From Leptospira ryugenii (GTDB lineage: Bacteria; Spirochaetota; Leptospiria; Leptospirales; Leptospiraceae), in assembly GCF_003114855.1 (NCBI RefSeq), contig NZ_BFBB01000004.1:62001-126000 (forward strand): a stretch of DNA of 64,000 nucleotides. Direction: 5' to 3'. Shown one piece after another: positions 57,103 through 64,000 of this stretch (position 1 is the first letter of the stretch; each line of letters starts with the position of its first letter). The notes under the pieces are model-generated. The model was not told the origin of the DNA and ran no database searches. It saw only the letters and a program-made list of their open reading frames with translations. The position numbers were made by a program, and so were the translations under genes.

Positions 57103-57718
57103 GATCACTCTACTTTGCCTTTTTACTCTCTTCCCAGTGGTTTTGTTTGGAGAGACTTTGGAAGATTACAACAAACGTAGATATGAGTTAGGTGGTTGGG
57201 TTGGTGCTGCAAATCCATTCCCTGGCACAAAGACCGTGGAGCTATTGGATACAACCCTTGGTGGAGGGATTTATGCTCGTCTTCCTTTCCCTTACATCTT
57301 TTACACTGAAATTGGTAGTTCTTATGCTGTATTCCTTTCCAAATCGGAACGGGGTTTGACTTCCATCCCTGTCTATGCAGCTCTCGCCTACCGAATCCCA
57401 GTCGAGCTACCCATTCAATTTTTCGTCAAAGGGGGCGGTGGACAGGCGTATGTTGTAGCTAGACCTTCCGACACTGCCCGCTGGAATCCAATGCTTTATG
57501 GTGGTCTAGAGGCTAGTTTTATAGCGGGCAAACGAATTCGCATTGGAGTGCGTTTGGATTATAACCAAATCAGGGAGACTTCTTTAGACATTCCCGATAC
57601 CTACCGACTCCCACTCTCCAGCCCTTACGACGACCCCAGGTTGCTAAATCCGAGCAATTATCGTTTGGAAAATGCGAGTTTCTTCTACTTTGGCTTAACC
57701 GTAGGAGTTTTGATATGA
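57074..57718 (+). CDS. Exported outer membrane beta-barrel-like protein
   Basis: Start set at ATG 57074, giving 214 residues with a signal peptide (HIFLKITLLCLFTLFPVVLFGE). The body alternates as beta-strands: GGWVGAANPFPG, GGGIYARLPFPYIFYTEIGSSY, FVKGGGGQAYVV, MLYGGLEASFIAGKRIRIGVRLDY and a C-terminal FFYFGLTVGVLI, resembling small OmpA/OmpW-like barrels. The frame is open 16 codons further upstream inside truA. It is coupled by a four-base overlap to the next lipoprotein. Confidence 0.65.
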   Translation: MNFTKHIFLKITLLCLFTLFPVVLFGETLEDYNKRRYELGGWVGAANPFPGTKTVELLDTTLGGGIYARLPFPYIFYTEIGSSYAVFLSKSERGLTSIPVYAALAYRIPVELPIQFFVKGGGGQAYVVARPSDTARWNPMLYGGLEASFIAGKRIRIGVRLDYNQIRETSLDIPDTYRLPLSSPYDDPRLLNPSNYRLENASFFYFGLTVGVLI

Positions 57719-59010
57719 AACAAATTCGTATCACAGAAAGGCTTCTATCCTTCTCTATCGTTCTACTCATATTGGTTAGCTGTCGGACAAGAGTGGATTT
57801 AGGAAATGAAACCACTGCCCCAGTACTATCAACTTTGTTCAACAACCGCATGCTACTACTCTTAAAAGGTACCTATTCTTCTGATAGCCCTATAGAATGG
57901 TCCGATTACAACAACGGCACGGGAGCACTTTATATCGATTCGCAAGAAACTGGCAATGACCCAACGATGACACTATCAGGCCTTCCTTTAGCCGCCAATC
58001 TTCCCATCTATATTGATATTGGTGAGATTCGAATTTCGAGTAAATTCTCAAAAGGCTTCAATGATCTAACGCAAATTAGAGACTCTTTAGACTCGACAAA
58101 GTTTTGGGATTTCATTGCACCCAACCGTCAAGTATATTGCACAAATCCATACTCCATCGACAATGATACCTGCCAATCCGAAGGTGGACTCTTGAAAATG
58201 CAGGACTTCTTAAATGGAACAGGTGCACAATACCCATCCAATGACCCGTCCGCAAAAACAGAAGTGAATGGCCTGGGAGTATTTGGTAGGCAGTATTACT
58301 ATACTGGCATTTACTTTCGATCCATTGTGACCGGTTATGCGACCGATGCCGGAGTCCCGATTACAACCACTCGGTTTGACAACCGCGTCATCCCCGGCTC
58401 AGGCCTCAATATAGTTCCTAGAAATAATTATACTCCTGGCACTTCCAATGCGGCAAAGAGTACAATCGTACCAAAGATGTTCCCTGTTCTTTACTCCCAA
58501 AAGGCAACTCAGAGAGATATGGAAATCAGAGAAGGCTTTGATCCCTACATCTTAGAAGTCCGAATCAATTTCAAAGAAAACCTAATGGCCCACTCCTATC
58601 TATCGGCAAGAAACCAAGTCATCACCTATGTAGGGATCAGTGATATTTTCTTTGACCATAAAGGAGAAGGAGATGCGGGAGGAAATTTGATTGCTAGGTC
58701 AAGAGTCATTTACCCAGAAACCGCCTCAAGCCTTGTGATCACTGGTGGTAAGAACAGCCGTCTCCACCATTATGCTGTTTTTCGTTCGGACGAAACCGAG
58801 CTAACAACTACACTCCCTCTTGCGGCCACTCCCGCTAGAAGCAGCACAAAAATTAGGTATCTGAATGCAGGAGAGTACAAATTGGTCTGTTTAGGGGACA
58901 CCACCAAACAAGATGGCTTCCCAGAAACCGTCGTCAGCCAAACAACGTTTTCCATTCCAGAGCAACCTTTCCGAGCCACCTACACTGTGGAACTTCCCTG
59001 CCCCAATTAG
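57715..59010 (+). CDS. Leptospira-type lipoprotein
   Basis: A 431-residue lipoprotein with signal SIVLLILVSC, Cys23 lipidated. The mature chain is beta-rich with no known domain; two Cys in YCTNPYSIDNDTC and two near the C-terminus (KLVCLGD, PCPN) may pair. The shape and start (RTRVDLGNETTAPVLSTLF) are typical of large leptospiral lipoproteins without assigned function. Its ATG lies in the stop of the barrel-like gene, so these two envelope proteins are made together. Confidence 0.75.
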   Translation: MKQIRITERLLSFSIVLLILVSCRTRVDLGNETTAPVLSTLFNNRMLLLLKGTYSSDSPIEWSDYNNGTGALYIDSQETGNDPTMTLSGLPLAANLPIYIDIGEIRISSKFSKGFNDLTQIRDSLDSTKFWDFIAPNRQVYCTNPYSIDNDTCQSEGGLLKMQDFLNGTGAQYPSNDPSAKTEVNGLGVFGRQYYYTGIYFRSIVTGYATDAGVPITTTRFDNRVIPGSGLNIVPRNNYTPGTSNAAKSTIVPKMFPVLYSQKATQRDMEIREGFDPYILEVRINFKENLMAHSYLSARNQVITYVGISDIFFDHKGEGDAGGNLIARSRVIYPETASSLVITGGKNSRLHHYAVFRSDETELTTTLPLAATPARSSTKIRYLNAGEYKLVCLGDTTKQDGFPETVVSQTTFSIPEQPFRATYTVELPCPN

Positions 59011-59110
59011 AGTGACATATTTCTCTCAAAAGATAATAATTTTATAATTCGCTTTTTTTTATCTTTTTTGTCAGTTCGCCGTACTCGAAAATGATAAAAG
59101 TAGACATTTT

Positions 59111-60958
59111 ATGAAAGCAAAGATCCCATTCCTATCCCAACTCTTCCAGGCTGATGACGGTAAATCTCTCGATGCAAGATTCCCCATCCGATACAAACTA
59201 CTTCTTATCATCTCCGTTGTCTTGCTGCTCTCTGTCTCTGGAGTGATCTTCCTTGCTTCCTATTTTTTCCGAAAAGATAGTGAGGTTCGCGTGAAGGAAA
59301 ACAACATCAAAATCAATGAGATCTTAGCTTTAAAAGTTAAATCGGATCTACAGTCCATTCGACAGGACGTACACATCAGTGCTGCTGGAATCATTAGAAA
59401 TCCAGGACAAGCAACTGCCATCGCAAAAGAGTTGTTTGCTGTTGACCAAAGCTTTATTCTCATTGGAGCCTATGGATCGGGTGGCAATACAAAATTTGAA
59501 GTCTTAAACGAGGAGTTTCTTCAAAATTTTGATTACCAAAAATCTGAAATCCAAAATTTGATGGGTACTATCAAAGGCAAAGTCAAAAAGGCATACAGTG
59601 GTACAACTGTTATTTGGAATGCCAGTCCTTACTTTCGCCATCCCATGCTATGTTTGGCCTTTCCCCTTTCTGAGTCAAAGGATACGGGGACTATTCTCAT
59701 AACTTTGGTTAAATTAGATCGCCTCTTAAATGCATTCCAAACTTCAGGCACTGTGGAAACATTTCTTGTGGGTGATGACGGTAGTGTCTTAGCGCACCCA
59801 GATGCCAAAATCGTACTTTCAGGCTCCAAACTCAATGATCTACCAATCGTCGAAAGAATGAATAAAGCACCAGTGGACAATGGGCAAATTCGTTATGAGA
59901 ATAAAGAAGGTGTCTATTATCTTGGCTCTTTCAAAAAACTAGGTTTAGGTGGCGTTGGCGTTATTTCACAAGTTGAAGAAGAGAGGATCTTTGCAGAAGT
60001 AAACAACATCCAAAAAAGAAATATGTATCTTTTGATCATATTCTTGGCTTTAGCTTTCATCATCGTCTATATCTTTGCAAAATCACTCTCCACACCTATC
60101 CTTTCCCTTGTAGATTCAGCGAAGAGGATACAAAATGGTCAATTCAGATTGAATCTTAAAGCAACAACACGAGATGAGTTGGGAGTTCTGACCAATGCCT
60201 TCGTCTCCATGGGTCGAGGCCTAGAAGAAAGAGAAAAATTAAAAGATTCATTTGGAAAGTTTGTAAACACTGACATTGCGGAACTCGCAGCGAAAGGCCA
60301 ACTCGCGATTGGTGGTGAAAGAAAACATGTTGCCGTTTTCTTCTCTGATATTAGAAGTTTTACCTCAATCTCTGAAAAACTTGAACCAGAAGATGTGGTT
60401 GAATTTTTGAATCAGTACATGAGTGAAATGGTTACCTGCGTGAAGGAAACAGGTGGTATCATAGATAAGTTCATAGGAGATGCTATCATGGCAACTTGGG
60501 GTGCGATTCGCTCTTCTGGCCAAGATTCCGTGGATGCGGTGGAAGCCTCCGTGCGGATGCGGGAAAGACTTCTTGTTTTTAATAAAGGTAGAGGATCGGT
60601 CAAAAAACCCATTATCCGAATTGGATGCGGAATTAATACCGGTTATGTGATTGCTGGCCAAATCGGATCATCTGATAAAATGGAATACACAGTTATTGGA
60701 GATACCGTTAACCTAGCATCGAGAGTTGAATCTCTTAACAAGGAAGCAGGCTCCGACATTCTAATCTCTGAAAATACCTACGAAGAAGTTAAACATTTGT
60801 TCAATGTTGTAAGTATGGGAGAGATAAAGGTAAAAGGTAAGGTAAAAGCTCAGAAAATCTATGCGGTTTTAGGAAGAAAGAATGATCCAAAATGCCCTAA
60901 GACTTTGGCAGATTTACGCAAATTAGTTGGCATTCCAACGCCAGAGAAGAAGAAATAG
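59111..60958 (+). CDS. Adenylate cyclase with extracytoplasmic sensor and HAMP
   Basis: Two membrane helices (about 27-52 and 302-325) flank a Cache-like periplasmic sensor. HAMP follows (AKRIQNGQFRLNLKATTRDELG), then a linker (GLEEREKLKDSFGKF) nearly the same as in the cyclase at 12299, and the class III cyclase domain (about 393-600). Metal Asp residues are in VFFSDIRSFT and KFIGDAIMATWG; Lys before FIGDA fits ATP. It makes cAMP in answer to an outside signal. Leads a transcript with the FecR/FN3 and TIG-like genes (13 bases to the next). Confidence 0.88.
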   Translation: MKAKIPFLSQLFQADDGKSLDARFPIRYKLLLIISVVLLLSVSGVIFLASYFFRKDSEVRVKENNIKINEILALKVKSDLQSIRQDVHISAAGIIRNPGQATAIAKELFAVDQSFILIGAYGSGGNTKFEVLNEEFLQNFDYQKSEIQNLMGTIKGKVKKAYSGTTVIWNASPYFRHPMLCLAFPLSESKDTGTILITLVKLDRLLNAFQTSGTVETFLVGDDGSVLAHPDAKIVLSGSKLNDLPIVERMNKAPVDNGQIRYENKEGVYYLGSFKKLGLGGVGVISQVEEERIFAEVNNIQKRNMYLLIIFLALAFIIVYIFAKSLSTPILSLVDSAKRIQNGQFRLNLKATTRDELGVLTNAFVSMGRGLEEREKLKDSFGKFVNTDIAELAAKGQLAIGGERKHVAVFFSDIRSFTSISEKLEPEDVVEFLNQYMSEMVTCVKETGGIIDKFIGDAIMATWGAIRSSGQDSVDAVEASVRMRERLLVFNKGRGSVKKPIIRIGCGINTGYVIAGQIGSSDKMEYTVIGDTVNLASRVESLNKEAGSDILISENTYEEVKHLFNVVSMGEIKVKGKVKAQKIYAVLGRKNDPKCPKTLADLRKLVGIPTPEKKK

Positions 60959-60970
60959 GAATCCCCAGAG

Positions 60971-62875
60971 ATGAAATTTGAAAAAAGTGATTTTCGCGTT
61001 ATTCTTTTTCTTTTACTTGTTGTGATCACATTCACAGTGCTTTTTTACAGAGATCTAAACAAGAAAATAGATATTGGAGATAGAGAAATAGTCGGGACAA
61101 TTCATTTTAAAAACAACATTGTCCAGAGAAAACTTGAAGACCAGGTTGTTTGGGAAACCTTGGAAAACAATAGTCCCCTTACAAATAAAGATACAATTCG
61201 TTCAGAAGCATTCTCTGATGCCATCATACGATTGAAAGATGGTACAGAGATCAACATCGATGAGAACTCAATGTTTAACTTAGATCTTTCGGGAGAAAAG
61301 CCTAGTTTAGAATTTTCCCAGGGGTCCATGCAAGTGAAAAACACAAACAATTCCCAAGCATCAAGCCTTGTGATCAAATCCCAAGGAAGTGAAATTGATG
61401 TAGGAACAGGTGCACTCAAACTTGAAAAAGAAGCCAAAAAAGATCTAAACCTTTTTGTTGAAAACGGAACATCAAAAATCAAACACAACGGTAAAGAAGT
61501 TGATGTGGAAGGTGGGAAAAAGGCATCCCTTCAGGAAGGAGCAGAAGTTGCTGTCAAACGAATCCCTGTTAGGCTAAAAAATCCTAGCTCCCAAAAGTTA
61601 TTCTTAATGGAAGGACAAGATACAAATATTCCTTTCGATTGGGAAATGGATCCAGGTTTCTATGAATCTCAAATTGAGATTTCTAGATCTCCTCAATTCA
61701 AACTCCAGCTTGTAAAACAATCTGTAAGTGGAAACCGATTTAATACTCGGCTACGGGAAGGAACTTATTATTGGAGAGTACAAGCAAAAGATCCAAAAAC
61801 AAACAAATGGGAAATTAGTGATACTGGGAAATTTTTTGTCACAGCTGACGAACCATTACGATTGGATAGCCCTGCAAACAATGCTGAATTTGCATTTGTT
61901 GCAGAACAACCGATGATTGCTTTTATCTGGCCAAAGATCAGCACAGCAAGAGGTTATCACTTTGAGCTTTCCAACCAGTCAAACTTTTCTAGCAAATTAA
62001 AATCTGTCGAAACAGAATCCAACTCAGTTTCATTTGATGACTTAAAGGAAGGCACTTATTATTGGAAGGTGATCGCGCATTCCGCATTCCCAGGCACACC
62101 AGATAAAAGTGCCGGGCCCAATAAATTTACGATAAAAAAACAAGATGCCTATCCTTCACCTCACATCATCCGGCCCGCCAATGGTTCCGAAGTCACAAGC
62201 GAAGAAATCAACAAAGGCCAAGCCATTGTGATTTGGGAAGGAAATACTGAATTGAGCAAATATCGCTTGGAGATATCCAAAGATACCAAGTTTGCAAGCA
62301 ATGTCTTCAATAAGGAATCAGCATCAAATTTTATCACTCCGAATTGGAAGGATTTTGGACAGGGAACCTTCTTTGTAAGAGTACGAGGTTACTCTAGCGA
62401 TGGAAAGGAAAGTGAAATATCCAGTCCTGTTCGTTTCAGTATCGTAGAGAAAAAAACTGAGGAAGAACCGAAGAAAGAAGAAACCAAAAAAGAAGAAAAA
62501 ACCAAGTCAGTGCCATTGGAACTCATCTCTCCCTTGAATACGGTCGTGGAGATGAAAAATAAAAAATCATTGGACTTCTCTTGGAAAGGTTCCCCGGATG
62601 CTGATCGATATGATCTTGTATTGTTCCAGGTAGCAGGCGCAAAACGATCTGCTATCTATCGAAATTCTGTGAAAGGGAATAGTGCCTCATTGAAAGATCT
62701 TTCGATTTTAGATGAAGGCACCTTTTCTTGGGAATTGACAGAATATGCCGAAGGTGATGCTCGCCAAAGTAAAAAAGGAAACTTTATCATTTCTTTGGAT
62801 CAGCTCAAAACACTCAAACCGGCAGATATTGAGTTCATCTCTCCAAAACGTCTATATAAAGAAGGGAAACACTAA
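60971..62875 (+). CDS. Membrane-anchored FecR-domain protein with FN3-like repeats
   Basis: Residues 10-27 are a membrane anchor (VILFLLLVVITFTVLFY). A FecR domain follows (about 40-200; DTIRSEAFSDAIIRLKDGTE and GSMQVKN), then four FN3-like units whose C strands read TYYWRVQAKD, TYYWKVIAHS, TFFVRVRGYS and TFSWELTEYAE. A Lys/Glu-rich linker (about 500-520) lies before the last unit. FecR domains often sense envelope conditions and here sit in the periplasm. Its stop overlaps the next ATG (TAATG) and it follows the cyclase gene, suggesting a shared pathway. Confidence 0.8.
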   Translation: MKFEKSDFRVILFLLLVVITFTVLFYRDLNKKIDIGDREIVGTIHFKNNIVQRKLEDQVVWETLENNSPLTNKDTIRSEAFSDAIIRLKDGTEINIDENSMFNLDLSGEKPSLEFSQGSMQVKNTNNSQASSLVIKSQGSEIDVGTGALKLEKEAKKDLNLFVENGTSKIKHNGKEVDVEGGKKASLQEGAEVAVKRIPVRLKNPSSQKLFLMEGQDTNIPFDWEMDPGFYESQIEISRSPQFKLQLVKQSVSGNRFNTRLREGTYYWRVQAKDPKTNKWEISDTGKFFVTADEPLRLDSPANNAEFAFVAEQPMIAFIWPKISTARGYHFELSNQSNFSSKLKSVETESNSVSFDDLKEGTYYWKVIAHSAFPGTPDKSAGPNKFTIKKQDAYPSPHIIRPANGSEVTSEEINKGQAIVIWEGNTELSKYRLEISKDTKFASNVFNKESASNFITPNWKDFGQGTFFVRVRGYSSDGKESEISSPVRFSIVEKKTEEEPKKEETKKEEKTKSVPLELISPLNTVVEMKNKKSLDFSWKGSPDADRYDLVLFQVAGAKRSAIYRNSVKGNSASLKDLSILDEGTFSWELTEYAEGDARQSKKGNFIISLDQLKTLKPADIEFISPKRLYKEGKH

Positions 62876-63879
62876 TGAGAGCATTTCGTTTATTTTTCTG
62901 TATTATGAGTTTAAGCTTACTAGCTATTGGGAGTGTGTTTGCCTCGGAACTCTACAAATTCGTTGCGTGGAAACCGATTGATGATGCTTCTGGATACCAA
63001 ATCCAAATCAAAGATAAATCAGGTAAGATCGTTATCGATAAAAAAATCGATCGAAATTACTTTTCAGTCCAAGATTTGATTGTTGGAGACTATACCGTAC
63101 GAACTGCACCCTTAAACATCTTTAAAAAACCTGTTGTGTGGTCTCCATGGAAGGAGATGGAGGTTTTGATATCAGAAATCCCTCGTGTTGACTATTATAA
63201 AGACAAACCAACAGTTAAGCTCACAGAACGAGAACCTGATCCAGTAACTGGCAAAAAAGTCTCTGATGTCGAAATAGATGGCCAAAACTTTTTAGATGTA
63301 ACTGAAGTTGAAATTTCCCAAAAAGATAAACGTTTACCTGTTCTCCAAAAGAAATATGTCAGCGATAAAAGGATTGATGTAAAGGTAGACACCACCAATG
63401 CACCATCGGGAGAATACGACCTTACTATTATCAATCCTTTCCAAAAACCTCAAGTTGTTTCCAAATTCCTAAAAATTGAAAAAAAAGACGAACAAACTGT
63501 AGAAGTACCAACCGGCAAACCTTTGCATACCTACTCTTTTTCTGAGCTCGTTGCTTATCTCAAAGCAAACGAAGCAAAGAACTGCCCGAATACGAGTGTC
63601 CCTGCACCCGCAATTTCAGAATGTTACAATACCTATGTTACTCTAAATTCAAAAAATAAAGATGCAAAAGATATCTTCGCATTTTACAAATTGGTGAGTG
63701 ATAATAGCCAGGACCGAATCAACGCATATCGCTACTTTGATTCAAAATGTAAGCCAGTATTTCGTGCGGCAAAAGAAAGAATGAATGAATGGTTGAACCA
63801 AAAGAGCGGAGTCCTAGACCCTGAAGAGATTGCAGTGCTTTCACTCTCGACAAAAAAAATCAATTCTTGTCAGGAATAA
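62875..63879 (+). CDS. Exported protein with FN3-like and TIG/IPT-like domains
   Basis: A 334-residue protein with signal peptide (SLSLLAIGSVFASE). Residues 25-100 form an FN3-like unit (FVAWKPIDDASGYQIQIKDK, DYTVRTAP). About 105-200 fits a TIG/IPT-type sandwich (SDVEIDGQNFLDVTEVEISQ, SGEYDLTIINPF). The last 110 residues are helical with four Cys (NCPN, SECYN, SKCKP, NSCQE) that may bridge. Coupled to the FecR/FN3 gene by TAATG. A binding partner in the periplasm is likely; target unknown. Confidence 0.72.
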   Translation: MRAFRLFFCIMSLSLLAIGSVFASELYKFVAWKPIDDASGYQIQIKDKSGKIVIDKKIDRNYFSVQDLIVGDYTVRTAPLNIFKKPVVWSPWKEMEVLISEIPRVDYYKDKPTVKLTEREPDPVTGKKVSDVEIDGQNFLDVTEVEISQKDKRLPVLQKKYVSDKRIDVKVDTTNAPSGEYDLTIINPFQKPQVVSKFLKIEKKDEQTVEVPTGKPLHTYSFSELVAYLKANEAKNCPNTSVPAPAISECYNTYVTLNSKNKDAKDIFAFYKLVSDNSQDRINAYRYFDSKCKPVFRAAKERMNEWLNQKSGVLDPEEIAVLSLSTKKINSCQE

Positions 63880-63928
63880 TTTGATCTTTTTTCCCAATGT
63901 GTTCCAATAGTGGGGGTTGGTTATCTGT

Positions 63929-64000
63929 ATGAATCGTACTCTTTCTATTGGTCTTTTACTTTGTTTTTTAATTTCTGTCCATTTGTGGTCAGAACAAACA
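63929..64000 (+). CDS. Start of an exported protein, cut by the window end
   Basis: An ATG opens 24 codons to the last base of the window. All of it is signal-peptide-like (MNRTLSIGLLLCFLISVHLW followed by SEQT). It lies 49 bases after the preceding gene, same strand, so it may belong to the cyclase/FecR transcript. The frame continues beyond the window. Confidence 0.5.
   Translation, partial: MNRTLSIGLLLCFLISVHLWSEQT

Overview
The window reads as chromosomal DNA of a spirochaete of the genus Leptospira, most likely a saprophytic-clade species (inference from gene content and codon use; no rRNA or tRNA is present to confirm it). Pointers are a spirochaete-type fliD, many lipoproteins with relaxed lipoboxes (LGQC, IVQC, LLNC, LVSC), a DUF1566-type lipoprotein, class III adenylate cyclases and SpoIIE-type phosphatases with multi-pass membrane sensors, and a BamA/TamA-like outer membrane protein. 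Coding density is high, with many 4-base start/stop overlaps. No transposase, integrase, CRISPR array, rRNA or tRNA was seen.

Layout. 0-8.4 kb: beta-helix lipoprotein, isonitrile-hydratase-like PfpI protein, single-HKD PLD protein, then a lipid-oxidation operon (3-hydroxyacyl-CoA dehydrogenase, SCP2-type thiolase, small membrane protein) preceded by a 380-base leader with competing hairpins and a 22-base dyad; then a secreted ankyrin protein. 8.5-21.8 kb: membrane PP2C phosphatase, GPH-type sugar symporter, membrane adenylate cyclase, small lipoproteins, a PlsC acyltransferase, dapF, a zinc-ribbon methyltransferase, a HAD phosphatase, and fliD with a companion gene. 21.8-25.4 kb: ppk1 and a GlcD-type flavoprotein. 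25.4-34.5 kb: two tiny exported proteins with matching LPPP tails, a heavy-metal RND efflux operon carrying an extra beta-barrel gene, a porin-like protein, and a CxxCH protein paired with a DUF455 ferritin-like protein.

35-50.5 kb: an alkyltransferase-like DNA-repair protein with thiD; a GAF-GAF sigma-54 activator divergent from a GAF-PP2C phosphatase; tilS broken by an 11-A homopolymer; engB; an HExxH protein; an Omp85-like/lipoprotein pair; a biotin carboxylase and carrier pair; an LTA-synthase-like sulfatase-fold enzyme with a DUF2889-like protein. 50.5-54.1 kb is the most unusual part: a secreted protein made of 10-residue SFPDF repeats diverges from a 784-residue fusion of an isochorismatase-like domain (catalytic Cys replaced by Lys), an aminoglycoside-phosphotransferase-like kinase and a Cys-dependent dual-specificity phosphatase. 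54.1-64 kb: a secreted hypothetical, a DUF2225 protein, truA, an outer membrane protein and lipoprotein, then a run of adenylate cyclase, FecR/FN3 anchor protein, FN3/TIG-like protein and a truncated exported protein.

Themes are envelope biogenesis (lipoproteins, barrels, PlsC and LTA-synthase-like enzymes), stress and metal handling, and signalling through cAMP, PP2C phosphatases and sigma-54.
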